Source: Agriotes lineatus
Lineage: Eukaryota > Arthropoda > Insecta > Coleoptera > Elateridae
Assembly: GCA_940337035.1 (NCBI GenBank)
Contig: OW679203.1
Span: forward strand, 78,445,061 to 78,509,060
Direction: 5' to 3'
Length of the DNA: 64,000 bases
Under the pieces are notes generated by a model, which saw only the letters and a list, made by a program, of their open reading frames with translations, was not told the origin of the DNA and searched no databases. Position numbers and translations under genes: made by a program. Below are positions 45,891 through 57,063 of the stretch, in pieces (the first letter of the stretch is position 1; every line of letters begins with the position of its first letter).

Positions 45891-46309
45891 GAGGTCAGGT
45901 TAATTTTAACAAATTACTGTTTTTCAATTATATTCCCTGAACGGCAACCAAGTAAGCCATAGGTACGATTTATTTTCGAGTGAAATAGAATAAGGACAAC
46001 ATAAATAGCAAGAGCCTATTGGTCTTTCCATTAGAAATAAAACCTTTTAAAATCAAAGTAACTATAGAAATTCTGTACATTGAAGAAAAATAGAAAATAT
46101 TTTGCTGCGAGTGTATCGAACGCCTGCGGGGGCCTGTCGGAAACCTTCGCGATCTTGCAGGAAGCTATAAGTTTAGCTGGAAGCTCTGTGGGATCGTTCC
46201 TTTGGCAAGAAGTAAAGCGTCTTTGTTAAGTAAATAACTTGTAGGTGCTCGGTGCTTTCAGGAAAGCCCACCACCGACAATAGCTAGGTAAACGTTATCA
46301 CCGATTAAA

Positions 46310-46990
46310 TGCTCAAAAAGCCACTAAAAGCTGCAGGAGCTCTTATAACTAATGACGGTTTGGTGAGATGGCAGCTAGATCTACACAGGTTTCCAGGAGA
46401 AGTTCTGGGGTCTAAACTGAATTTTAGGAACGAAACCTCTCGCTTTTATACCTCTTTCTGGCGAACTATCAGTCGGGTTTCTCTTCTAGCGCGTATTGGT
46501 GGAACTACGTAATTGTGTTTATCGGAGTTTGGCGTCTCCTGGAGATCAAGCGCCAAATGTGACTGAAGTGGGCTACGTCCTAATGTCGTTTTGATTTAAT
46601 TTGTGACGTTACAGGTTACGTATGCAAGTATGGGCACTGAGGCGAGACAATTTTGGGGGTACGAGAAAGAACAACGCCGCAAAAATTATTTACGGAAAGC
46701 CGAATGTGTTATGGGAAACGAGCACAAAAAAGAAATTTATCACCAATTGGAGCTGAGTAAGGTTATAACACACTACATAGTAAAATGTATGGGTCATGTG
46801 GATATATACTATAACAAATTCTCAAGAGGGAAACACAGGGAAACAGAGGTGTAGTATTAATTACACAGGGTAGAATGAAGCTGGAGAGGATTCTAGAAAG
46901 AAATCAATGGAATAAAATTGTTCAAAAGGTTATTGGTCTTTAAGACCCCTACTAAAATTAACGACAAAGGTATTGAAGGAACTGAAGATA
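46310..46990 (+). repeat. direct repeat, unit 1
   Basis: Shares long stretches with 47290-47900 in the same orientation: TAATGACGGTTTGGTGAG, CCTCTCGCTTTTATACCTCT, TTTCTGG, GTTTATCGGAGTTT, GCGTCT, TTACGTATGCAAGT, TGGAGAGG…TTCTAGA, AGAAATCAATG, AAATTGTTCAAAA. A 68-codon frame is shared in part (FRxExSRFYTSFWxTIxRVxLLAR). No known protein is recognised. The spacing is about 980 bp. Confidence 0.75.
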
Positions 46991-47289
46991 AATAAGCCCT
47001 GCCGGTAGAATTGAACTTGGTTATTTTATTATTAAACCAGGTAGTCAAGTCGTTTGCTAAACCTGCCAAAACTCATGGCACACATCTAGAAGGTGTACAA
47101 AATTAACAATGGCTGCAGTTCTCCAGCGGAACAGTTGCCACGGAGGCAGTTTTAGTTTTTTTGTTAGGTTGTCTCAGCTAGAATATGATAGTTCTCTGTT
47201 TGAGGAAAAATGTCCATGGAGCTTCTAAAATCAGGGTAAGGAATAAGGTGCATTTTGCTCAACGATAGAAGCGACGGGGCTCTCTAACC

Positions 47290-47900
47290 GGCTGCAGAAG
47301 TTTTCATAACCAATGACGGTTTGGTGAGTAGGTAGGTACTTTAGAAAAAGCTTATCACCGATTAGCAGCTAGAAGTGCTTATGCTGGTTAGGTCTCTAGG
47401 AGAAGCATTGGGATCGGGACTGAACTTTAGGGGCGAAGCCTCTCGCTTTTATACCTCTTTCTGGGGGACTATTGGTAGGGTTTATCTTTTAGCGCGTCTT
47501 GGTAGAACTGTGTCGCAGCGATACGTACTCGACCTGTTTTGCGTTTATCGGAGTTTAGCGTCTTCTGGATGTCAAGTGCCAAATTTGACTAAAGTGGACT
47601 ACGTAAAATTCCAACACTATAATGGCGGTTTTTGTTTAATTTGTATGATGCTAACGTTATAGGTTACGTATGCAAGTGTGGGCACTGAAAAGAGTGGAAG
47701 AAAAAAGGTAGGGGTGTGAGGAAGAAAAACGCCAAGAAACTTTTTTGTGGAGAAAGCTGAATGGGCTAAGGTGTAGGATTAATTATGGAGGAAAGAACGA
47801 AACTGGAGAGGGTTCTAGATAGAAATCAATGTAATCAAATTGTTCAAAATGTCATTTGTCCTTAAGACTAAACTATTAAAACAACAACAAAACAAATGCC
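47290..47900 (+). repeat. direct repeat, unit 2
   Basis: Partner of 46310-46990, with an extra ~40-base insertion before the shared GTTTATCGGAG. A 95-codon frame covers the matched part (FRGEASRFYTSFWGTIGRV). Similar frames in both units hint at an ancestral coding or transposon sequence that I cannot name. Confidence 0.75.
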
Positions 47901-49708
47901 GTACTCCATTACAAAAATCATCCATACTACCGTTACTTTCCTATAACAGCAGCAAGAACTCAAAACTCTTGGTACTTAGTGTATTTTTAATTCAAGGCAT
48001 TTAAGAGGTAATTTAATAGGCTGCTTGTTTTTCAATTAGGTAACAGCTTTGTATTAACTATAATAATAGTTTATGGATAGTGTAACGATGTTAGTTAAAT
48101 AGCTACTCAAAGTAATAATGCAGAGTGGGAAAAAACCTAATAGGCCTTTTAAAACCACCTCCTCTTTTATGGTAAGTTTACTAAGTATATGTCCATCACT
48201 TTTGACTGATTACTATTTGATATTTATTAAAAATAGCAGTCTTTGAGTAATAAAGACCAGGATAATTTCTAAAAAATAATCAGAAGTAGTAACTTAATTT
48301 CGCTCCAAGTGAAGTATTTTTTGTGTGAATACTAAATGAAAATAATATGACGAGTAATAATTCAACGTAACTGGTGACTAAACAAAAATAATTCTAAGGA
48401 ATTGCCAATTTTGTAAAAGTAACAGTTTTAATTTACTGGATTTGCCTACTTCAGGAAAATAGAAAATCTTAAAAAGAGTCCCGCTCTTTGAATTAACTTT
48501 GTGCAAATAATAGCAAAATAGTATGTTTAAGTGCCCTAGGTATAATCTTTTCAAAATGTCTAAACAGGACATTGCTCTCGGATATATCGTCAGTACCACA
48601 GATTACCCATCTCATTTATTAGTAGAACAACTAACCAATGTCGTCAGGAAGTTCAGTAGTAAATATGGAATTGAATCTGAAGTTTTACTTGCGAGATTTG
48701 ATGTCTTTAAACCATCTCAGTAGTAAATCTACATCAAATTTACTATGGAAGCAGAAAGCAATGGCTCTATTACGTTCTTGAATGTTTTCGCAAATGTTTT
48801 CTACCAACCCCATAGCAAACCCTTTCTAGACTTGTATTAATTAGAGAAGATCCTGTTACTTGCTGACTTACGGAATTTTGGACCGTTTTATTATTGGCGG
48901 GCGTTAGGTGTGGTTGTTTCTGGTTATTTGTCACCTGACAGGCTCCGATCCTGTCGCACCAATAGTCTTTTTCATATATCTACCAACACTGAGCACTGGA
49001 TCATAGATTTTCCTTCAGCCTAAAATACGAGTAAAGTGAACACCACGTCATTAAAAAGTGTTTACAGAGACCCTTGCTCCCGCAATGCTGTGCACATTGG
49101 ATGTTCTGTAAAAACTATCTCAGATTAGGTCTTGCATCATCATTAGCCATTGTTACTTTCTGATCAAACTCTTTTTATCTACGAATTCCCATTCTTCTTT
49201 AGCAGAACCATTCCACAAAGTCGTTGCGATTCATAAACAGCCTAAAGAACCTCAATTAGAACCAAAGTTACTCTTCTAGTACCATGTGGAAAACGCTAAT
49301 TTCTAAAACGCTCTCCATGTCTTCTTCCATTGCGTCTTTATTTGCAATCGGTAGAAATGGTTCGCCTCTGATGTGGTTTTATTACTAATAAAGCCCTTTA
49401 TGGAAGTTGGTGAGTTGAGTCCGTGTATCTCAACAATGACATAAGGTTTAATCTAGGAAGTCGTTCGTTACATAATGTTATTTCATATTACCTGAGTGAA
49501 AACTTAATTCGAGGGCCTCTAGAAAAGAAATTTCTTTGGTTATGAAGCAACAGGTGTACGAATTTTTGAAAATTTTAGTTTTCAATATAGTTTCTCCCCA
49601 CATCAGCGCACTCAGCGAACTCAAACCCGTGTAAAACGTTTTTTTTTCTCTCTTGCTTGGAAAAGAGGTGGCCAGCTGCTGCCTTTCAGCTGTCATTAGA
49701 GTAAAAAC
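47901..49708. other. non-coding stretch
   Basis: Nothing supported. A 66-codon frame at 48523-48723 has no recognised motif. Confidence 0.35.
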
Positions 49709-50420
49709 TACGCTCTCGAAGGTGTTTCTTTAGTAATCTAAAAAGGCAAAAGTCGGATGGAGCAAGGTCCGGACTATAAGCAGGATGGTCTGTCTGCACG
49801 AAGCTGAATTTTGGCAATCCTATGCACAGCTATATTGTTACGCAACAAAAATACTCATCATTGGATCAGATTAGTTCGTTTCTCATTAATTGCTTTGGAA
49901 GATTTTTAATGTGTCTGCATTTATCTCAATCCCTTTTTGCATATATTCAATAAGGAGGATGTCCTTCATGTCCCAAAAAACTGTTGGCATATGTTTTTCA
50001 GCAGATAGCTGCATTCAGATTTTTTGGAGGTGATAAACCTTTATGAATGCATTGCTTGTATTTCGATTTTGCGTCTGGGTTTCTATAATGTATGCAAGTC
50101 TTGTGACTTGTCACAATTTATGCTAAAAATGCAGAAGCTTTTTCCAAACCTTCCAGACTTTGCGAAATTTGCAGTCTAAGCAATACTTTGGTTCAGGTGT
50201 CAGGAGTCGTAAAACCCATCTCCTTGACACCTATTTTTGTTCAAACTGTTATGTAATATGTTTATCACGCTAAGTTCGGATATTCCTAATGCCATACTGA
50301 TGGTGGTAACCTTTGCGCGACGATCCTCGTTGACTGTAGCTTCAACGTTTTCAGTAATTCTATCATTAGTCTTTTTTTGCTCTTTCACTGTTGAGATCAT
50401 CTTCGATAGAGTCACGTTCC
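49709..50420 (-). pseudogene. decayed mariner (DD34D-type) transposase
   Basis: Minus-strand segments in order: an HTH part (VTTISMALGISELSVINILH, then NSLNKNRCQGDG) at about 50210-50320; PTVFWDMKDILLIEYMQKG with the first catalytic Asp at about 49935-49990; and HPAYSPDLAPSDFCLFRLLK, the YSPDLAPxDF motif with the third Asp, at about 49730-49792. Several frameshifts and stops separate them. The region after the first Asp, including the second Asp, is not readable. Confidence 0.72.
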
Positions 50421-51180
50421 GACCGAAATCGTTTGAAGCAACATTTTATTGTATAGTAGTTCTCCGTGAATTACTTTTGTTTTGTTCAAATTCATCTTGA
50501 AATATACATTTTGTGACATATTGGGTTCATCTAAGATATTTTTCAGTTTTTCGAAACTTTGGACTATCACGATAGCATCACAAGGGTATTTTAGGTTATT
50601 CACATATTTTATGTTGGTGCATTCCTTTGCCTGTTCAACTTAGCTGTTTAAAACATCTTCGAGTACAAGGATACACAGTTTGGTTGAAATACTGTTTCTT
50701 TGTCGTACACGTTTTTGTAACTGTGTTAATCTGGCCTTTGATGCAGGTAGTACGTTGCCGTTGCTTCCTTTGCTATATTTTTTAATATAATAGTATGGTA
50801 AGAGTCCATTCGACAGTTTCTAAGTACTTGTAAGAAAGTCTAGGTTTAAATTGGGTCAAATATCTTTTGATACTCTACGTACTAAATATATTAAAAAAAA
50901 TTGGTGTGATACACGCACACAATTTCTGTTGTTTTCTTTGTAACGCAACGGAATTATTTGGACCTTATTCCATTTATTTGGTATTTTACCTTTTTGTCGA
51001 CATTTATTAAGTAAGAGAACTCGATTTTATCTACCTTTATCTATTATTTATCATATCAGTAACTGAATTTTCTAGACACTTTATTTGATTTTCTTTCTGT
51101 CATGGCCAATTTGATGTCGTCCATTGTCATGTTGGGTAGTTCTTCAAATCTCAGATTTTGAAGTCTGTGAGTAGTATCCA
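50421..51180 (-). pseudogene. decayed LINE reverse transcriptase
   Basis: Minus-strand fragments in RT order: ELPNMTMDDIKLAMTERKSN at about 51053-51140 (the EEV-x-x-A-x-x-x-x-K region); VRQRNSISTKLCILVLEDVL at 50643-50708 (usual family form VRQGDxISPKLF…LE); and NNLKYPCDAIVIVQSFEKL followed by KMNLNKTKVIHG at 50480-50600 (the FADD palm motif decayed to YPCDA, then N-x-x-KTKV). The series fits RTE-like LINEs. Catalytic Asp-Asp is lost. Confidence 0.65.
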
Positions 51181-51323
51181 GGTTTAATTCTTCGTATTTG
51201 TTCGTGGTCATTTATTTTGTGTCTTTGGTGAGTTGGGAACAAATATATTTTATTTTTGCAAAGCTTTTTCGTTTAATTTATCAGGTGCTACGTCCTCCAC
51301 ACTTCGTTTATAAATGTCTATAT

Positions 51324-51570
51324 GTTTTATCGGACTTTTTCCACTGTCTAGGGTGTATATCACTGGACGTTTCGGGAGTTTTGATCTACTCCCGTCTTCA
51401 GGTGTTCCTAGTTAGTCCTGAAACTGATGTTGTACTCAAGGGCACCAATCTGGTGGCCTAGTAGCAAAAGCAGGCTAGTAATCACAGCGATCAGAGGTCC
51501 TGGGTTCAAATCCCGGGGTAGGCACGAGTGTACGTATAAAGACGTATAGTCCTGGAAATACACCAAGTCA
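51324..51570 (+). repeat. left arm of a ~110-bp inverted repeat
   Basis: GTTTTATCGGACTTTTTCCA … GTTCCTAGTTAG … AACTGATGTTGTA (51324-51434) is the inverse of 53365-53476 with few mismatches. The match resumes at 51545-51570 (TATAGTCCTGGAAATAC, CCAAGTCA), paired with 53341-53366. The 110 bases in between, absent from the right arm, hold a tRNA-like SINE head. Confidence 0.85.
51440..51527 (+). repeat. tRNA-derived SINE head
   Basis: A-box-like TGGCCTAGTAGC near 51454-51465 and B box GGTTCAAATCC near 51503-51513. The T stem (CTGGG/CCCGG) can pair, but the sequence before the A box does not pair with the bases after the T stem, so this is not a working tRNA gene. It is missing from the otherwise matching right arm. 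Confidence 0.55.
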
Positions 51571-51854
51571 AAAAACAAAAGAGTAACGTTTTTTTTAGTT
51601 ACTTTTTGCATGTGTATTCTTATTTCAGTTTTTAACAACAATCGTGTTAATCGTGGTAACGAATATACATGGGTGTGTCAATAATTATTCACAATTCAAC
51701 GTTGGATCAATTTACTATTTAATAATTCGCACCCCAGGTGATGCCTTTGGAGATGCATTAATTGTTAGATAGGAATACAACTTCTAAGAATTATATTTTA
51801 GTTAAACATTTATTAACAGCAATCAATATTCATTATGTAAAAAAGAAAATTTTT

Positions 51855-53079
51855 TTAATCAAAATCATTTTCATCAATGCTCATTGCCTCTTCGTCCGAC
51901 GTATCGCTGTCTTCTGAACTTAAAGTAATTACAACGGGTTCAATATTGGAAGCACCTATATATTTTTCGGTGTCCCACGCTGAAAAGATTACTTTTTCTG
52001 TATGTCGAACATAATTATTCCAATGTTCATCACTAACAGCATCTAACGCCTTAGACCAGACATTTACTACATCCTCTGGGGATGATTTAGTTTGTAAAAT
52101 TCCTGCGTCATACATCGGTTTAGCCTCTGACCACACCATTTCTATTGCATTATAATGGCAATGATAGGGCGGTAATCTCAAAACCTTGTGGCCATGTTGT
52201 GCTGCGTGAATGTCTAAATGATATATTTTTTTTCGGTAATTTCAAACTTACTATATCCCATACTTCATCTTTCATCGCCGTCTGTGGGTAATCAATGCCC
52301 TTAATTTGTAACCATTGGATCATTTTCTTTTCTGTCCAGCTTTGGCAAGGGACTTCTTCTTGGCATCTAGAATGATAACCGGCGTTATCCATTACAATTA
52401 GCGATGGTTCATTCAAGCTTGGTATCAGTTGAGTTTTAAACCACTTCTCAAAATTGTTTGCGTTAATATTGTCGTGATAGTCACCACTCTTGGTTTTACT
52501 TTTAAAAATCAAACTTGCATTTTCGATAAATCCATTCTCATTTCCGGCATTAACGATAATGTATCTAACTCCGTCTCCCGTTTTTTTGCTTGCAGTAGCC
52601 ATTGTTCCATTTTGCCAAGTTCTTCTGTTACCACCTTTGCTGAAAATCCAAGTCTCGTCAATAAATACCTGCTTAAAATTCTTTAAACTTTTCTCTTTGG
52701 TATATTGTCTGAGGAATGATGTACGCTTGCCACTAATAGACGGTTGTTCTACTAGAAACTGCCTGTTACTACTTCTCTTGAATTTGAAACAAATTTTATG
52801 AATCCATGTGTTTACTGATCTTGGTGAACAGGGAAAATCTGGCCATTCTTCGGAAAATCGTTGATGGTGCGATTTAATTGTTACGTGCTCTTTCTCAACG
52901 TACGTCTTGTGAATTATTTCTCGTAATGAGTGTAAAATGGTGAAATTTACCTTAGTTTTGTTCTCTTTGGCGTTTTTCGAAACTGTCTCTGCATAGACTA
53001 CATCTGAATAAGTAGATGAATTCTTTACCCGATAAATAGTTCTTTCGGAAATTTTCAATGCTTTGGCTGCTATTTTCAT
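51855..53079 (-). pseudogene. IS630/Tc1/mariner-superfamily DDE transposase, one frameshift
   Basis: Two minus-strand frames (52150-53079 and 51855-52181) together cover one transposase of about 400 aa. An HTH-like start (KIAAKALKISERTIYR), then QVFIDETWIF (first Asp), SLIVMDNAGYH (second Asp), and in the other frame VLRLPPYHCHYNAIEMVWSE (Glu). The D-to-E gap is about 81 residues, longer than in mariner or Tc1. The frame changes at the A8 run (T8 at 52226-52233 on the plus strand), where one base too many breaks the reading frame; an assembly error is possible. An acidic C-terminus follows (SSEDSDTSDEEA). It would act in cut-and-paste transposition. Clear TA-flanked ends of the element were not found. 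Confidence 0.8.
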
Positions 53080-53340
53080 GCTATTTTTTTCTTGAGATTA
53101 ACAATAATTATTATGTCTCTCAAAGTAAGAGGCTACATTCAAAATTAAGTTTTTAGATTAGTCACTAAAACGTTTCATGTTGGAAGAAATTTAAAAAAGC
53201 AAGGGATAAATTTGATCTAATAATTTGTCAATGCTTAATGACACGTGACGTTTCAATAATTAAAATTTAGGTACGACGTTCATTTTTCTAGTAGTTTTCT
53301 TTCTCGTCCAGTTTACTATAAATAAAAAGAGAAGGAATTT

Positions 53341-53476
53341 TGACTTGGGGTATTTCCAGGACTATACAATATCAGTTCTCAGAACTAACTAGGAACACCT
53401 GAAGACGGAAGCAGATCAAAACTCCCGAAACGTTGTGTGATATACACCCTAGACAGTGGAAAAAGTCCGATAAAAC
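53341..53476 (-). repeat. right arm of the inverted repeat
   Basis: Inverse of 51324-51434 plus 51545-51570, without the SINE insertion. Contains CTGAAGA … CTCCCGAAAC, discussed as a hammerhead-like core. Whether the arms belong to the DDE element or are two independent repeats that happen to flank it is not settled. Confidence 0.8.
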
Positions 53477-54312
53477 GTATCATAATAGACCACTGCCAAA
53501 AAATGACATTCAGAGAATAAATCAATTTCTATATTTAGTTGTGTTTACTCGGTTTGTTATATGTTCCGATACTAAATATTTCTTTATTTTGGCAGTCTAG
53601 TTTTACGCAGGTATTCTTAGGACCTCTCCACTACTTATCTACCGACAGCTATCTTTCCTAAGGCCTGTAGAGGTGTTGGGCACTGAGGGTCTTTCATTAC
53701 GGTTTTCGCTCATTAATTGAAGGTTTTGGACATTACCTTCCGTGTTGGTCCATTGTGGGGTGAGAAGCGATCCATATCTAGTTAGCGAAAATAACGATCC
53801 CTAGTGATTTACTACTTTAATAGCATCGTAATCGAAAAACATTTTTGCGGTGTTATCACGAATGTTCATTGCGCTTCGATAAGATTAGGACGAGTGCAAT
53901 GTAGATGAGTAGTGATACCACCGCAAAAATAATCTACTTATGAAAAACAGAAGTAATTTTAAATGGAATTTATTAAGCCTTTTGGTTTCATTTAACTTTT
54001 TCTCCATAGTTTGAAGAATCCCTTTGATTATAATAAAAAAATTACACTTTCTACACAGAGTGCCTATTATAAAACTAGGCTCCCAATTTTTTCAAAATAA
54101 GTAACACCGGAACCACTATTTATTTCTAATAAAAATTGAGCTCGGAGTTTTTTAAATTGCCTTAATAAATGGAATTTAATATTTATCAATAGTGGACGGT
54201 GGTTGGCTGTGATTGGCAGAGAGAAAGCGTGAATTAATAGTTATTACAGTTATTAGTTGATTGTACTCTAAATTATGATGTATCCTACTTGAACTTTCTG
54301 AACCCGAACTCT
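53477..54312. other. non-coding stretch
   Basis: No gene seen. I searched here for a signal-peptide exon for gene E (ATG…hydrophobic…G|GTA) and found none. Confidence 0.35.
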
Positions 54313-54652
54313 ACGAAAACATATTTTATCTACGACAGTGTGCAAAATTGTTTACGTTTACGTCGTCAGTAGTAACGTATTTAAAAAATTTCATTAGGCA
54401 CGTTGTGAGTAGCAACGTGTTTTAAAATTTGTAAAACACCCGAAATTACGACAGGTTGCTGGTAATCCTAATTTACATTTAATTTTTTTTTTCATATTTA
54501 CCGTGTTTTCTAGATTCTATCGTAGATAAAATATTGTACGATACACATGCGTAAAGCATCTTTAGTCACTCGCGGGGCTTAAAACGCGAGTGAGCGAGCG
54601 TTTTAACTCTACCCCACTCGTGCCTAAAGAGTAACTTTACGCATTTGTATCG
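54313..54652. repeat. two adjacent hairpin-forming MITE-like repeats
   Basis: ATATTTTATCTACGA (54321-54335) is inverted at 54520-54534, enclosing 184 bases. Directly next, CGATACACATGCGTAAAG … GGCTTAAAACGC (54539-54589) pairs with GCGTTTTAACTCTACCCC … CTTTACGCATTTGTATCG (to 54652), giving a hairpin with arms of about 50 bases. Confidence 0.7.
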
Positions 54653-54746
54653 TAAATTACTATTATTTTAAAGGAGTATATTTAAAACAATCGACAATAA
54701 GATTGTAGCCTAATGACATTATTGTACTCTATTAAGTATTTTTCAG

Positions 54747-56116
54747 GTTTTCTTATTGATTCGACATGTGAAATCCTACCTCGTATTTACTCCTCGCTTG
54801 AACATATTTATGCATTATTTTTTGACACCACCGCCGCCTTTATATCGTCGTCTATTACTACCATTCTGTCCAACGTGCACAATGCCATTTGCATCCCCAC
54901 TATTAACACAGTCTACAGCATTAACAAACCCACTAGTGTCTTTTCCACGACAGTTTCTACAACCTTCTTTCCTACCACCTCAATCGCTAGTATCAACCTA
55001 TTTAACATTACCGCCTCTGTTACCACTTACAATGGCTTTTCTTTCAGCCAATCTTCGTCTACCACCTCCCTTATTACCGCTACCAACACCGCCGCCACCT
55101 CAACCTCCCCCCTCTTCACTACTGCTTTTAAATCCGCCCCTGGTTCAACCATCACTGTCTTACTCGCCTTCTCGACGATTTCATACATTGCCGCCTTTTG
55201 CACTATTTGCCGCGCCTGCACCTCCACCACCGCCGCCTCCGCCGCCACCACCCCCGCCGCCTCCGCCGCCACCACCCCCGCCGCCACCTCCTCCTCCTCC
55301 GCCGCCTCCTCCTCCTCCGCCACCAACGCCGCCACCATCTTTACTGCTACCTCCACCTCCACCACCACCACCTCCTCCGCCGCCGCCTCCACCTCCTCCG
55401 CCGCCTCCACCTCCTCCGCCGCCTCCACCTCCTCCGCCACCTCCGCCGCCGCCTCCGCCGCCGCCTCCTCCTCCTCCTCCACCACCACCAACGCCGCCAA
55501 CACCACAACCACCACCATTAGTGCTACCTCCACCTCCACCACCACCACCTCCACCACCACCTCCACCACCACCGCCACCACCACCTCCATCGCCACCACC
55601 ACCACCACCACCTCCACCACCACCTCCACCACCGCCTCCACCACCGCCTCCACCACCGCCACCACCACCGCTCCGTCTTCCACCGCGTCCTACAACTCCG
55701 CCTCCCCCTCCACCGCCGCCTCCTCCACCACCTCCTCCACCGCTTCCTCCGCCACCACCTCCTCCGCCGCCACCACCTCCTCCACCAATTTCTCAAACAA
55801 CGCCTGGTCCAATAAGCGATTTTACTCCTCCACCGTGGATTGGAGGGTCTCTACCACCGCCAGTACAACATCAAACTTCTAGGACCATACCATGGAATGC
55901 AAATGTGCCGTTGGTCTTAAACCCAAAAGATGATGTGGAACCGAATAAGTATTCCGTTGGTTTTATTTAACATGTTTAGTAATATATTTGACATTCGATG
56001 TTGCTTACAAAGTATATATTACAGTGTTTTCTGGTCAAATTGGAAAAGTATGTCTGTTCTTGTGCTATTATAGCTGAGTACTATGCCCTTTCTGTTTGTA
56101 GTAAGTGCCTGCAAAG
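54747..56116 (+). CDS. gene E, Pro-rich exon and first protease exon
   Basis: Exon 2 starts at 54747 after TATTTTTCAG. Its first codons in the family phase read GFLIDSTCEILPR, matching GFVKQLTCGDRIR of gene F; the Pro-rich frame that follows (TPPPPLYRRLLLPF onward) is one base out of phase. A frame break therefore lies between about 54780 and 54823, perhaps in the T6 run at 54818-54823. The arm then has polyproline runs of over 70 residues broken by Thr, Leu or Ser, and ends VPLVLNPKDDVEPNKYS at a GTTGGT donor (55956). Exon 3 (56025-56116) is 92 bases, CFLVKLEKYVCSCAIIAEYY then ALSVCSKC, with no catalytic His. It lacks the CGTMRIC loops of gene D. No signal exon was found upstream, though ATG at 54713 reads through the acceptor into the frame. 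Protein may be broken. Confidence 0.65.
55208..55795 (+). repeat. polyproline (CCN)n tract of gene E
   Basis: Nearly 600 bases of proline codons using CCT, CCA, CCG and CCC in mixed order, so it is partly compositional rather than one pure microsatellite. All six frames are open through it, which explains Ala-, Thr-, Val-, His/Arg- and Trp/Arg-rich ghost frames. Confidence 0.9.
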
Positions 56117-57063
56117 GTAAGATTTTAATACCTTGCAATTTACGTAAAAGTATCTCTACACTATTGTTTAGTTTACAAATAGTATTAGGATTAAGTGTAT
56201 ATTTACAAAATGTGCATAGATAATTACGACACCAGCAATCTTTATACGATCTGAAAACCTACAAAAATTCAACCACCCTGCAACTACTTGCCCTCGCTAA
56301 CTGCAGTTGATAAAGGTGGGTTTACAAGCGATACAATTCTTGCTTTATGTAGCTCAGAATGAATGTCAAGGGGCGCCACTTATTTTCTTGTACTTAAATA
56401 ACCCGTAAATCCCTAAACTGCAAAACGAAATCAATTCGGCTTATTGAGAAGGTGTGTAACGGCTTTCAACAGACAGAAACTTATCTTTGATGTCTACATC
56501 CTATAGAATACCTGTGAAGTTTTCTGTAAGTAACAAAAGGCAAAACGATTATATTCTATCAACCGCAGTTTTAACTGTTTAACGAACAAGGGTACTAAAG
56601 GTGTTTTTAATTCAGTTATAATCTAACGTTACAGAGAAAAACTTGCCTAAACTCAGAGGTTTGTAATAATCGGTTTAGTTTCCGATAATTTTATGCACTT
56701 CAACGTGCTGTGGCTACATGCAGTTAACATTCAAGGTCTACCTCATTAACATTTTGAAGTGCATTGGGACTCGGTGATGGCGCCCGTGACTGGGAGGCGT
56801 TTTTAATAGCACTTGGGAAGGGCGATGGAGTTGAGCCCTCGTTGGAGAATAAATCCAGGTCGTGTTCGAGAGATGGCTGAGTGACGATGAATTAGCTACA
56901 CACTCGTGTGCGAGGCTTCAGCACATGGGACGGCAAAAAGCAACACCCCTATATTTTAAGTTACGTAAGGGAATAAATCGTCAATCCGGCATGCAACCGT
57001 AGTGGATAGCACCTTTAATAAGTGATAAAAATTTTCCGTGTATTCGAGTTTATTTACGATTAG
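56117..57063. other. gene E intron, 5' part
   Basis: AT-rich intron sequence after the GTAAGA donor; no coding or structured element recognised before the transposon arm. Confidence 0.4.

Noticed and set aside
48523..48723. 66-codon frame as a gene
   Set aside because: No motif, signal, splice context or partner copy; expected by chance at this composition.
51440..51527. Functional tRNA gene
   Set aside because: The B box and T stem are good, but no acceptor stem pairs and the anticodon arm does not form; a SINE head fits better.
55027..55796. Minus-strand Val/Glu-rich and Trp/Arg-rich frames
   Set aside because: Shadows of the (CCN)n tract.
54713..55882. 389-aa Ser/Thr/Ala-rich plus-strand frame
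   Set aside because: Past the first dozen codons it is the off-phase reading of the gene E polyproline exon. The Pro frame ends in the family motif VPLVLNPKDDVEPNKYS and joins the protease exon in phase.
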